Source: Streptomyces sp. S.PB5 (lineage in GTDB: Bacteria; Actinomycetota; Actinomycetes; Streptomycetales; Streptomycetaceae). Taken from it: a DNA stretch of 64,000 bases. Positions 16,128 to 23,961 of this stretch are shown piece after piece. The position numbers and the translations under genes are program-made. Position 1 is the stretch's first letter, and every line of letters starts with the position of its first letter. The DNA lies in contig NZ_JAQMWP010000001.1 of NCBI RefSeq assembly GCF_030403745.1, forward strand, positions 124,001 through 188,000, given 5' to 3'. Under the pieces are notes generated by a model. That model worked only from the letters and a program-made list of their open reading frames with translations. It did no database searches and was not told where the DNA came from.

Positions 16128-17879
16128 TCAGGCGACGGTGGACCGGGGGTCGGCGGCGGGGAGCCGGTCGTGGTGGACGGCGGGGCGGGGGAGCGTCCGT
16201 GCCACCGGTGAGCGCAGGTGTGCGGCCTCCTCGTGCGGGTCCTCGAAACAGCGCGGGTCGTCCCACAGGAGCTGGATGTCGCGTGCCCAGTGCTCGTCCT
16301 CCGTCTCGGCGGTGCGGCGCAACGACAGTACGGTGCGAGGGAGTTCGGCGGGCGTCACGCGGGAGACATGGGCGTCGAGCTCGTCCAGGAACACCGAGCC
16401 GGGGCAGCCGTCCCCGCAGCCGTCCGACTCCCCGCAGCCCCGCCGCGACCACACGATCGCCGGGGCCGGGGCGGTGAGCGAGGTCTTGAAGTGCTCGCTG
16501 GTGCGCGCCGGGTCCGGGGCGGCGGCGAAGCCCGCGAGGCACGGGTCCGACTCCAGCAGGGCCAGCCGCAGCTCGCTCGGCTTGCCGGGGCAGCCGCACG
16601 CGACGCGGTGCACGCGGGCGCCGGTACGGGAGTCGAGCCGGTTCCAGGCGCGGGTCAGGGCGTGCCGGGTGCGGGCTCTGCGGCGGACATGGTCGGTGAC
16701 GACGACCGGCAGGGCGAGACCCAGCGGGGTGTCGTCCTCGGCGTCGCTCTCCCAGCGGTCCACCGGCCAGTCGAGCCAGTCCCGGGGCAGCGCGAACGCG
16801 ACCAGCTCGTCGGCGCCGGGCGTCAGCCGGAGGAACGCCGCCTCGATGCCCTCCTGGACACACACGCGCAGCCGGGCGTACGGCACGGTGTCGGAGGCGA
16901 CCGGATGGCGGCGGCCCCCGCTGTACGCCGACACCTCCACCCGGACCAGGTCCTCGCCCGCGCCGCTGTGGCTCAGCTCGATCAGGATGGGCGCCCAGTC
17001 CGGTGCCCTGTTCCGGCGCACGGCGGGCGGGGCGAGGAGGGATTCCAGCCGGTCCGCGAACCGGGCCGCCGTGTCCGGGTCGTCGAGCTCGCCCTGGACG
17101 AACCACGCGGCCGACCACAGGGAGTCGAAGCCCGTGGGCGGGGGCGGCGGGTCGAGGTCGCCGGCGGCGTCGGTGTAGAGCCGTACGGGATCGCAGTCCA
17201 GGCCGGTGCGCACCGCACGCTCCACGAGCCCGCGCAGTCGCCGCCGGGCGCCCGGGGCGCTGCCCGGGGCCGGGACGAGGCCGGCCAGGGCGGGCCAGTG
17301 GCGCTCGATGACGTCCGTCGGCATCATCCGGCCCGAGAGGACACCCTTCGCGCCGGCCGCCGCCGTCACCATGCCGACGACCTCGCCGGTCTCGGCCAGG
17401 ACGACCGCGGCACCGCTGAAACCGGCGGCGAGCGGCTGGCCGTACCCGCTCCAGGCCTCCAGCTGGATCCACTCGCCGGCGACCAGGTCGGGGCCCGTGG
17501 TGCGGCACTCGGCGAAGGTGCCCTCGTCCCAGTGGGCCGGGAAGCCGTAGGCGACGAGCTTGCGGTCGCCGTGCGCGGTGGCGGCGGGTGCCAGGGCCGC
17601 CGGGGCGATGGTGACCTCCTCGGCCAGTTCCAGTACGGCGAGATCACCCGGGTCGGTGGGGCCGCCCTTCCAGTCGCCGTGCGCGACGACCCGGGCCGGG
17701 ACGGCCGGGGAGCCCGGGCGCTGCGGGAAGGACACGGTGAGCGGGCCACGGTCGAGCGCCACATGGGCGCAGGTCAGCACGGTGCCGGGGGCCACCAGGA
17801 AGCCCGCCCCGGCCACCTTTCCCGCGCACTCCACGCGGGCGTGCCACTCGGTGCGCATGTGCCGTTCGGCGCCGCTCAT
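16128..17879 (-). CDS. Trypsin-like protease fused to a VMAP-C-like domain
   Basis: A 583-residue cytoplasmic protein with no signal peptide. Residues about 10-185 form a trypsin-like protease with His39 (TCAHV), Asp79 (PGDLAVLEL) and Ser155 (AAGFSGAAVV). Residues about 260-560 match the general pattern of the VMAP C-terminal domain (LIELSHSG, LPRDWLDWPVDRWE, LGLALPVVVTDHVRRR), known from vWA-MoxR-associated proteins. The last part is Cys-rich around CGESDGCGDGCPG. It overlaps the Trypco1-like gene by four bases. In related systems the protease is thought to process a partner once the ATPase arm is triggered. Confidence 0.83.
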   Translation of the reverse strand: MSGAERHMRTEWHARVECAGKVAGAGFLVAPGTVLTCAHVALDRGPLTVSFPQRPGSPAVPARVVAHGDWKGGPTDPGDLAVLELAEEVTIAPAALAPAATAHGDRKLVAYGFPAHWDEGTFAECRTTGPDLVAGEWIQLEAWSGYGQPLAAGFSGAAVVLAETGEVVGMVTAAAGAKGVLSGRMMPTDVIERHWPALAGLVPAPGSAPGARRRLRGLVERAVRTGLDCDPVRLYTDAAGDLDPPPPPTGFDSLWSAAWFVQGELDDPDTAARFADRLESLLAPPAVRRNRAPDWAPILIELSHSGAGEDLVRVEVSAYSGGRRHPVASDTVPYARLRVCVQEGIEAAFLRLTPGADELVAFALPRDWLDWPVDRWESDAEDDTPLGLALPVVVTDHVRRRARTRHALTRAWNRLDSRTGARVHRVACGCPGKPSELRLALLESDPCLAGFAAAPDPARTSEHFKTSLTAPAPAIVWSRRGCGESDGCGDGCPGSVFLDELDAHVSRVTPAELPRTVLSLRRTAETEDEHWARDIQLLWDDPRCFEDPHEEAAHLRSPVARTLPRPAVHHDRLPAADPRSTVA

Positions 17880-18193
17880 GTCGTGGCCGGGGTCCAGGTG
17901 AGCTTGACGACCAGATGGCCCTCGGCGGTGCCCTTGGCGATGATCGCGCCCGTCTCGGCGGACAGCTTCACGCCGAACTCGATCTCCACGCCGTCCGGTT
18001 GGAGCGTGCCGTCCCGGAACACCCTGAGCGCCGCCTCCGCCGCCGAGCGCACCCCGTCAAGGGCGTTCTCGAAGGTGTGGGCCGCCCGGACCGTGCCGTC
18101 TCGCGAGACCAGCTTGGCCCCTCGTACGTCGTCGGCGGCCTCGACGGCGACCACCGCGCCGTCGCCCATCTTGAACTCGACCAGACCTTCCAT
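17876..18193 (-). CDS. Trypsin-co-occurring (Trypco1, CU044_2847-like) protein
   Basis: A 105-residue protein starting MEGLVEFKMGDGAVVAVEA, with alternating beta strands and the conserved EIEFGVKLSAETGAIIAKG stretch near the C-terminus. This matches the small family that regularly sits next to trypsin-VMAP genes. Its stop overlaps the protease start (ATGA), so the two are made together. It is the first gene of the four-gene operon and may be an adaptor or substrate of the protease. No enzymatic motif is seen. Confidence 0.8.
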   Translation of the reverse strand: MEGLVEFKMGDGAVVAVEAADDVRGAKLVSRDGTVRAAHTFENALDGVRSAAEAALRVFRDGTLQPDGVEIEFGVKLSAETGAIIAKGTAEGHLVVKLTWTPATT

Positions 18194-18298
18194 GACGCCC
18201 CCGTCGTCCGGCGGAACCGAGCCCGTTCATTGTTCCGGACGGCGATCGGGCTTGTCCCGGTTTCCGTACGGCACCGCACGCGATCTCAGAATCGGCGG

Positions 18299-19861
18299 TC
18301 AGGCGCTGTGGGAGGACCCCTCCTCGTCCGTCCGGACCACCCCGAGATCCGCCAAGTCCTGCGGCCGGATACGGAGTTGGTCCGCCGTCGCCTCCACCTC
18401 CTCCGGCGGCCGCTTCAGGATGGCCGCTGCCGACTCCGGTGCGATGACGGAGAAGTAGCTGTCCGGGGTGGCGTACGTGTTACCGGGCGCCGCCAGGGCC
18501 AGCGCCCCGCCGGAGCCGCCCTCGCCGATCAGGAGGGTGGTGATGGGGGTACGGGCCGATGCCACCGCACCGAAGAGGTCCGCGATCGCCGCTCCCGCCC
18601 CCTGTCGCTCCGCCTCGGCGTCATTGGCGGCGCCCGGGGTGTCCACCAGGGTCAGCACCGGGATGCCGAGCCGGTCCGCGAGGCGGATGAGGCGGGCGGC
18701 GGTGCGGTATCCGGCGGGGCGGGTCGCGGTACCGGTCTGTGCGGCGTACGCGATCGTCCTCCCCTCGTGCTCGCCGAAGCCGCAGAGCATGCCGGGGTCG
18801 GTGCCGCCGCAGCGGTCGCCGGAGATGGCTGCGCGGTGGGTGAAGTAGGCGTCCAAGTAGGCGGTCGCGCGGGGGCGTTGGGGGGCGCGGGCGCGTTGGA
18901 CCGCGTGCCAGCCGGTGTCGGGGAGGGTCCGTTCGCCCAGTGGCTCGGGGACGGGGGCCGGGGTGGGGTGGGTGTCGCTCGACCCGCGTCGGCGGGGTGC
19001 CGCTCTCTGCGGGTCGGGAGCCGCCTCAGCGGCGAGACTGCCCGCAGTTACGGAAGTTACGGAAGTTACGGCAGCTACGGCAGCTACGGCAGAGTCTGCG
19101 GCTGCGCCCGGGACCGCTGCCGCGCCCGAGCCTGTGCCTGCGTCTGCGTCTGTGCCTGCGCCTGTGCCCGCGTCTGCGTCTGCGCCCGCCCGCGGAGCCA
19201 GCAAGCGCAGCCAGCCGCCCAAGGTCTCGCGCAGGTTCTCCGGTCGTACGATCGCGTCGGCCGCGCCCGCCGCCACCTGGGACTCGGCCGTGTAAGCCGT
19301 CGGGTCCGCGTCCGCCGGGCGGACCCGGGAGCCCGCGAAGCCGACCTGGGCGCCCGGGAGGGCGAGGATCACGTCGGCGCCGGCGCCGAGGGTGGCCCAG
19401 CCGCCGCCTGTGGTGGGGTCGCGGAGGACGGCGATCTGGAGGAGGCCTGCCTCGCGGGTGAGGGTCGACTGCCTTGCCACGCGCTGGAGTTGGGTGAGTG
19501 CGAGCATGCCTTCCTGCATCCGGCTGCCGCCCGTGGCGACCAGGGACACGACCGGGAGGCGGTGTTCGCGGGCATGGGCGTACGCCGTCTCCAGGCGGTC
19601 GCCGGTGCGGACGCCCAGGGAGCCGCCGAGGTAGCCGAACTCGAAGGCGATCAGGACCGCCGGCGTCCCCTCGACCCGTCCCGTGCCGCACACCACGGAC
19701 TCCTCCTCGCCGGTGCGTTCGGCGGCGCGGGCGCGGGAGGCGTCGTAGCCGTGCCAGGAGAGGGGGCCGTCGGGCTTGGAGTCCCTTGTCGGGTACGGGA
19801 GTTCGGTGAAGTCTTCCGTGACGAGGGCCAGGATCTCGCGGGCGGAGCGGCGTTCAGTCAT
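18299..19861 (-). CDS. Fused carboxyl transferase (acyl-CoA carboxylase beta/alpha)
   Basis: A 520-residue crotonase-fold protein with both halves of a biotin-dependent carboxyl transferase. The N-terminal beta-like half includes FEFGYLGGSLGV and GSRMQEGML; the C-terminal alpha-like half includes LVDTPGAANDAEAE, GEGGSGGALALA and PESAAAILKRPPEE. The linker at about residues 225-305 is abnormal: it holds an Ala/Asp/Gly/Thr dipeptide repeat, a 9-bp tandem repeat and a palindromic element. The start overlaps the matB stop by 8 bases, so it is co-transcribed with malonyl-CoA ligase. It probably acts on malonyl-CoA or a related acyl-CoA; no biotin carboxylase is nearby. Confidence 0.82.
   Translation of the reverse strand: MTERRSAREILALVTEDFTELPYPTRDSKPDGPLSWHGYDASRARAAERTGEEESVVCGTGRVEGTPAVLIAFEFGYLGGSLGVRTGDRLETAYAHAREHRLPVVSLVATGGSRMQEGMLALTQLQRVARQSTLTREAGLLQIAVLRDPTTGGGWATLGAGADVILALPGAQVGFAGSRVRPADADPTAYTAESQVAAGAADAIVRPENLRETLGGWLRLLAPRAGADADAGTGAGTDADAGTGSGAAAVPGAAADSAVAAVAAVTSVTSVTAGSLAAEAAPDPQRAAPRRRGSSDTHPTPAPVPEPLGERTLPDTGWHAVQRARAPQRPRATAYLDAYFTHRAAISGDRCGGTDPGMLCGFGEHEGRTIAYAAQTGTATRPAGYRTAARLIRLADRLGIPVLTLVDTPGAANDAEAERQGAGAAIADLFGAVASARTPITTLLIGEGGSGGALALAAPGNTYATPDSYFSVIAPESAAAILKRPPEEVEATADQLRIRPQDLADLGVVRTDEEGSSHSA
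18983..19050 (-). repeat. Palindromic intragenic repeat, copy 1
   Basis: A 68-bp element, matching the copy at 33412-33479 at about 59 of 68 positions without gaps. It contains an outer stem CTGCGGG (19007-19013) / CCCGCAG (19041-19047) and an inner hairpin GCCGC-CTCA-GCGGC (19020-19033). It is translated in frame on the minus strand as AAEAAPDPQRAAPRRR in the carboxyl transferase linker. The nested palindrome resembles a REP-type element. Confidence 0.8.
19046..19195 (-). repeat. Tandem 9-bp units and 6-bp repeats in the carboxyl transferase linker
   Basis: Five copies of a 9-bp unit AGTTACGGA/AGCTACGGC (19046-19090) abut the palindromic element and encode a Val-Thr-Ser / Val-Ala-Ala repeat. 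They are followed by a long run of GCGTCT/GTGCCT-type hexamers (about 19126-19195) encoding Ala-Asp-Ala-Gly-Thr-Gly. All are in frame, so the protein stays open. Confidence 0.8.
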
Positions 19862-21404
19862 GGGCGAGGGCTCGCTTCAGGATCTTGCCCATGTCGTTGC
19901 GGGGGAGGGTGTCCAGGTAGTGGACGACGCGGGGGCGTTTGTGGGGGGCGAGGCGGGCGGCCACGTGGTCGGCCAACGCATCCGCGGGGGGTGGGGAGTC
20001 GGGGTCCGCCGGTACGATCCACGCGACGATCCGCTCGCCCAGGTCGGCGTCCGGCTCGCCGGTGACCGCGGCCTCCCGTACCCCCGCGTGTTCGAGGAGC
20101 GCGTTCTCGATCTCGCCCGCCCCGATCTTGTAACCCCCGCTCTTGATCAGGTCGGTGGCCTTCCGGCCGACGATCCGGACGTAGCCGTCGGGGTCGCGCA
20201 CCGCCATGTCGCCGGTGCGGAACCAGCCGTCGGGCGTGAACGCGGCCGCCGTCGCGTCGGGGCGGTTCAGGTACTCGGTGAAGAGGTTGGGGCCGCGCAC
20301 CTGGATCTCGCCGACCGTCTCCCCGTCGTACGAGGTGACCGGCGAGCCGTCCTCCTCCGTCAGCCGTAGCTCGACCCCCGGCAGCGGCACCCCGACCGTC
20401 CCCGCCCGGGGCTCGCCGTCCGCGCGGACGCTGGTGTTCATCAGGGTCTCCGTCATGCCGTACCGCTCGATGACGCGGCGGCCGGTCGCGGCGGTGATGC
20501 GCTCGTGGTCGTGCACGGGGAGGGCGGCGGAGCCGGAGACGAGCAGCCGTGCCCGGCCCAGCGCCTTGGCCAACTCCGGGTCCTCGGGGAGGGCTTGGGC
20601 GATCCGGTGGTACATCGTCGGGACGCCGAACAGCATCGTCGCGCCCGTCGACAGCTCGCGCTGCACGCCCTCCGTGGAGAAGCGGCCCAGGTGACGGACG
20701 GCTCCACCGCGGCGCAGCGGGCCCAGGATGCCGAGGACCAGGCCGTGCACATGGAAGAGGGGGAGTCCGTGTACGAGTACGTCGTCGCCGGTCCACTGCC
20801 AGGCGTCGGCGAGCGCGTCCAGGGTGGCGGCGATGGCCCGACGGGGGATGACGGCACCCTTGGGCGGGCCGGTGGTGCCGGAGGTGTAGACGATGAGGGC
20901 GGGGTGTTCGTCGGTGACCTCGGCGTCGGGGGTTCCGGCCCCGGTCCCAGCCCCGGCCCCGGTCTCAGCCCCGGCCCCGGTCTCAGCCCCAGCCCGGGTC
21001 CCGGTTCCAGCCCCCGCCCCGCCGGCGCTCGCCGCGACGGAGTCGCTGGGGTTCCCGGAGACATCGATCCGCGGCAAGTCGCCCAGCGGCGACGGGAGTT
21101 CATCCCCCCGCGCCGCCAGCACCAGCGACGGGGTGCTGTCCGACAGGATGTGTCCGAGCTCCTTCTCCCCGGACTTCGGGTTCAGCGGCACCACGGGTAC
21201 ACCGGCCCGCAGTGCCGCCACCACGGCGAGCGCGGTCTCCAGTGCGGGGGTCGCCCATACGGCGACACGGCCCCCGCCCTTGAGCCGGTCCGCCAGCACG
21301 CCGGTCACGGCGGCGAGCTCCGCGTAGGTCAGGGACCGGTCGCCGAACCGCAGGGCGGGACGGTCCGCCGGGCCGTCCGTCAGGGCCGGGAAGAGAGAGG
21401 ACAC
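19854..21404 (-). CDS. matB: Malonyl-CoA synthetase (acyl-AMP ligase)
   Basis: A 516-residue ANL-family adenylating enzyme. Motifs are YTSGTTGPPKGAV (A3), ERYGMTET (A5), FRTGDMA (A7), GRKATDLIKSGGYKIGAGEIE in part (A8) and GKILKR (A10, catalytic Lys). Synteny with a MatC-like carrier and a FadR-type GntR, and the resemblance to the Streptomyces MatB enzyme, point to malonate plus CoA plus ATP giving malonyl-CoA. A Gly-Ala/Gly-Thr/Glu-Thr repeat at residues about 128-158, just before the A3 loop, is extra to the fold. The start is an ATG; the stop overlaps the carboxyl transferase start. Confidence 0.86.
   Translation of the reverse strand: MSSLFPALTDGPADRPALRFGDRSLTYAELAAVTGVLADRLKGGGRVAVWATPALETALAVVAALRAGVPVVPLNPKSGEKELGHILSDSTPSLVLAARGDELPSPLGDLPRIDVSGNPSDSVAASAGGAGAGTGTRAGAETGAGAETGAGAGTGAGTPDAEVTDEHPALIVYTSGTTGPPKGAVIPRRAIAATLDALADAWQWTGDDVLVHGLPLFHVHGLVLGILGPLRRGGAVRHLGRFSTEGVQRELSTGATMLFGVPTMYHRIAQALPEDPELAKALGRARLLVSGSAALPVHDHERITAATGRRVIERYGMTETLMNTSVRADGEPRAGTVGVPLPGVELRLTEEDGSPVTSYDGETVGEIQVRGPNLFTEYLNRPDATAAAFTPDGWFRTGDMAVRDPDGYVRIVGRKATDLIKSGGYKIGAGEIENALLEHAGVREAAVTGEPDADLGERIVAWIVPADPDSPPPADALADHVAARLAPHKRPRVVHYLDTLPRNDMGKILKRALAHD
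20932..21020 (-). repeat. In-frame Gly-Ala/Gly-Thr repeat in matB
   Basis: An 18-bp unit close to GGCCCCGGTCTCAGCCCC (plus strand) repeats about four to five times with small changes. It encodes alternating Gly with Ala, Thr or Glu-Thr, inserted before the adenylation P-loop. It resembles the expansions in the LuxR regulator and carboxyl transferase genes. Confidence 0.8.
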
Positions 21405-21481
21405 GCGTCGTACTCCTTAACTGTCGTCCTTAGACGTATTCCTGTGTTCCGGACTTCCGCTGGTGCGGGAATGCGCCGTCG

Positions 21482-22906
21482 CTAGCCGATGCCGGGCACC
21501 ACCAGCACCAGCCACACCACCGCCGGGACCACTGCCACCACGATCCCTCCGTAGACCATCAACTGCCTAAAGAAACGCTCGCGGTCGACATCCGGCGCCG
21601 CCGCCAGGACCAGCGCGCCGTTCGTCGAGAACGGGCTGACGTCCACGACCGTCGCCGACACCGCCAGCGCCGCGATCATGCCCACGGCGCCGATCTCGCC
21701 CTGCGCCAGGAACGGCACCGCCAGCGGGATCAGCGCGCCCATGATCCCCACGGAGGAGGCGAACGCGGAGACGATCGCGCCGATGTAGCAGAGCAGTACG
21801 GCCGCCAGCAGGGGGACGCCGATGCCGCTCACGCCCTCGCCGGCCCAGGTGATCGTGCCCATCTCGTCCAGTACGCCGACGTAGGTCAGAACACCGCAGA
21901 TCAGCAGCACCGTCGACCAGGCGATCTCGCCGACCGCCTTACGGCTGTCCGCAGGCCAGACGGTGCTGAGCACGACGGCGAGCGTGATCGCGGTGAGACC
22001 GGCGTCCAGGTCGAAGACCAGCACGGCGATGACGAGGGCGACCAGGGAGGTGAGGGTGGCGATGCGGGCGGGGGTGAGGAGGGGGGTCGTGGCGGGCTCC
22101 GCGGCCGGCGGGACCACGGTGGTCGTGCCCGTCGTGCCCGTCGCGGCCGGGGCGGTGTCAATGGCGCTTCCGGCCGGGCTCGGCCCGCCGCCTCCTGCGG
22201 GACTCGGCCTGCCCGCTCCGCCCTTCGTCCCGGGGGCCTTCCCGCCGCCCGTTCCCGGCGCGCTCCCTGCCACGGCGGCGTCTCCCTCCACCGCCCCCAT
22301 CGCCCACAGCTTCCGTCCTCCGAACAGCAGGAAGACGACCGCCGCGATGACGACGTTGGCGGTCAGGGAGGCGAGGAAGAGGAAGACCTCGTTGCCGGGG
22401 AGGTTCTCGCGCTCGACGATGCCGTTGACGATCGTGCCGTAGATGCTGATGGGGGAGAAGCCGCCGCCCTGGGCGCCGTGGACCACCATCGCGCCCATCA
22501 GCAGCGGGCTGATGCCGTAGCGGGCGGCGAAGCTCAGGGCTATCGGGGCGACGATCGCGACCGCGGCCGGGCTGACCGCGCCGATCGCCGTGAGGGCGGC
22601 GGTGAGGGCGAACATCACCCAGGGGATCAGCGCCACCCGCCCCCGTACGAGCCGGATCGCGGCGTGCACGAGCCAGTCGGTGGTGCCGTTCGCGCGGGCG
22701 ATGGCGAAGAGGTACGTGACCCCGACGAGGACGACGAACAGGTCGCCGGGGAAGCCGGCGAAGATGCCGTCCGCGTCGAGGTCGGCGACGAGCTCGCCCA
22801 CCGCGAAGGCTGCGGCGAAGGCGAGCGCGCCCATGTTCACGGAGCGGGTCGTGGCGATGACGAACACCACGACGAGCACGAGGATCGAGATGAGTTCGGG
22901 GGACAT
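21482..22906 (-). CDS. matC: MatC-type malonate/dicarboxylate carrier
   Basis: A 474-residue membrane transporter of the MatC/DcuC class of the ion transporter superfamily, with about 11-12 hydrophobic segments. It starts MSPELISILVLVVVFVIATT, and conserved regions include AIGAVSPAAVAIVAPIALS, HGAQGGGFSPISIYG and VDVSPFSTNGALVLA, the last being a signature near the substrate site. A Gly/Pro/Thr-rich cytoplasmic loop lies at about residues 230-290. The ATG at 22906 is used with GGGAG upstream; longer frames run into non-coding DNA. It lies upstream of matB with a 77-base gap, probably in the same malonate operon. Confidence 0.84.
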   Translation of the reverse strand: MSPELISILVLVVVFVIATTRSVNMGALAFAAAFAVGELVADLDADGIFAGFPGDLFVVLVGVTYLFAIARANGTTDWLVHAAIRLVRGRVALIPWVMFALTAALTAIGAVSPAAVAIVAPIALSFAARYGISPLLMGAMVVHGAQGGGFSPISIYGTIVNGIVERENLPGNEVFLFLASLTANVVIAAVVFLLFGGRKLWAMGAVEGDAAVAGSAPGTGGGKAPGTKGGAGRPSPAGGGGPSPAGSAIDTAPAATGTTGTTTVVPPAAEPATTPLLTPARIATLTSLVALVIAVLVFDLDAGLTAITLAVVLSTVWPADSRKAVGEIAWSTVLLICGVLTYVGVLDEMGTITWAGEGVSGIGVPLLAAVLLCYIGAIVSAFASSVGIMGALIPLAVPFLAQGEIGAVGMIAALAVSATVVDVSPFSTNGALVLAAAPDVDRERFFRQLMVYGGIVVAVVPAVVWLVLVVPGIG

Positions 22907-23035
22907 ACGGGCTCCCGTCTCTGGGTCCCGGAGCGGCTGACTGGATGGATGAAGGGGTGAAGGGGGGCGGGGCGAAGAGGGGTGGGCTGAAGGGGGTGGG
23001 ATGAAGGGGTGGAGGGCTGGATCCCAGTGGCCGAG

Positions 23036-23123
23036 TGGCTGAGCCAATTGGCCACCTGCGAGGGCTGATCCTGCCAGCCCACGACCACGCGTCAAGGGAG
23101 TGCGTAAGAATTGGCTCAGCCAA
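23036..23123. promoter_or_regulatory. Two palindromic operators between matC and the GntR gene
   Basis: Site 1 is TGGCTGAGCCA (23036-23046), followed by ATTGGCCAC. Site 2 is TTGGCTCAGCCAA (23111-23123), followed by TCGGCCAC. Both share the TGGCT-n-AGCCA palindrome and a downstream GGCCAC. They lie 65 bases apart in the divergent promoter region, as expected for a FadR-type GntR repressor controlling both its own gene and matC. Confidence 0.7.
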
Positions 23124-23147
23124 TCGGCCACGCCAGAAGGGGAACCC

Positions 23148-23858
23148 GTGACCGACGCCCTGCGCCCCATGACCAGACAGCGCCTCTACGAGCAGGTGCT
23201 CGACCGGCTGCGGCAGTACGTCGCCGAGGGCGGTCTGCGGGCCGGTGACCGTCTTCCGCCCGAACGGGATCTCGCGCAGCGGCTCGGGGTCAGCCGGGCC
23301 TCCGTGAAGCAGGCGATCGTGGTCCTGGAGGTCCAGGGCCTGGTGGAGGCACGGCACGGCGGCGGCACGTACCTCGTCCGGGACAGCCTGGACGTGGAAC
23401 CCGTGGAGCGGATGGTCGAACGCCGCCGGCGCCTCCCTGACGTCCTGGACGCCCGCGAGGCCCTGGAGACGAAGCTCGCCGAACTCGCCGCGGAACGCCG
23501 CACCGACGACGATCTCGCCGCGATGCGCTCGGCCCTGGCCCATATGTCCGCCGAGATCGACGCCGGCGACCACGGCATCGAAGGCGACCGTCTCTTCCAC
23601 GCGGCGGTCACGGCGGCCGCCCACAGCAGCCTCCTCGCCGAGTTCATGCGCTCCATCTCCGACCAGATCGCCGAGAGCCGCACCGAGTCCCTGCGCCAGC
23701 CCGGCCGCCCCCACCGCTCCCTGGCCCAGCACCGCGCCATCCTCGACGCGATCGCCGACCAGAGCCCGCGCCAGGCGGCCTCGGCGATGCGCCGCCATGT
23801 CCGTACGGTGGCGAAGGTGCGGCTGCTGGACTGGGAGCCGGAGGAGGACGACCGGTAG
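23148..23858 (+). CDS. matR: GntR-family (FadR/FCD) regulator of malonate genes
   Basis: A 236-residue regulator. Residues about 8-75 form a GntR winged helix (RLYEQVLDRLRQYVAEGGL, LPPERDLAQRLGVSRASVKQ in part, QGLVEARHGGGTYL). Residues about 95-225 form an all-helical FCD ligand domain with the metal/ligand residues in DRLFHAAVTAAAH and RSLAQHRAILDAI. The GTG at 23148 is chosen because AAGGGG lies just upstream; an earlier in-frame GTG at 23100 would place the second operator palindrome inside the coding region. Two TGGCTnAGCCA palindromes upstream probably bind this protein, with malonate or malonyl-CoA as the inferred effector. Confidence 0.82.
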   Translation: MTDALRPMTRQRLYEQVLDRLRQYVAEGGLRAGDRLPPERDLAQRLGVSRASVKQAIVVLEVQGLVEARHGGGTYLVRDSLDVEPVERMVERRRRLPDVLDAREALETKLAELAAERRTDDDLAAMRSALAHMSAEIDAGDHGIEGDRLFHAAVTAAAHSSLLAEFMRSISDQIAESRTESLRQPGRPHRSLAQHRAILDAIADQSPRQAASAMRRHVRTVAKVRLLDWEPEEDDR

Positions 23859-23891
23859 GCACTGGCCTGCGGAGCCACGAGCTCGTCCGAC

Positions 23892-23940
23892 GTATGAGAT
23901 CCGACCGTAGAGATCCGACTGTAGAGATCCGACCGTATGA
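23892..23940. repeat. Tandem 14-bp units upstream of the ATP-grasp gene
   Basis: Consecutive copies of GTAGAGATCCGACC (14-15 bp, with GTATGAGATCCGACC as the first variant) end in a partial unit GTATGAGACATGAG that merges into the 5' end of the ATP-grasp gene. The spacing of about 1.4 helical turns would let a protein bind in an array; equally, it may be replication slippage. Confidence 0.75.
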
Positions 23941-23961
23941 GACATGAGAAAAGGAACCGCC

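Noticed and set aside
16218..18458. 746-residue plus-strand ORF over the conflict operon
   Set aside because: Antisense to the protease and Trypco1 genes, which have intact motifs and coupled starts.
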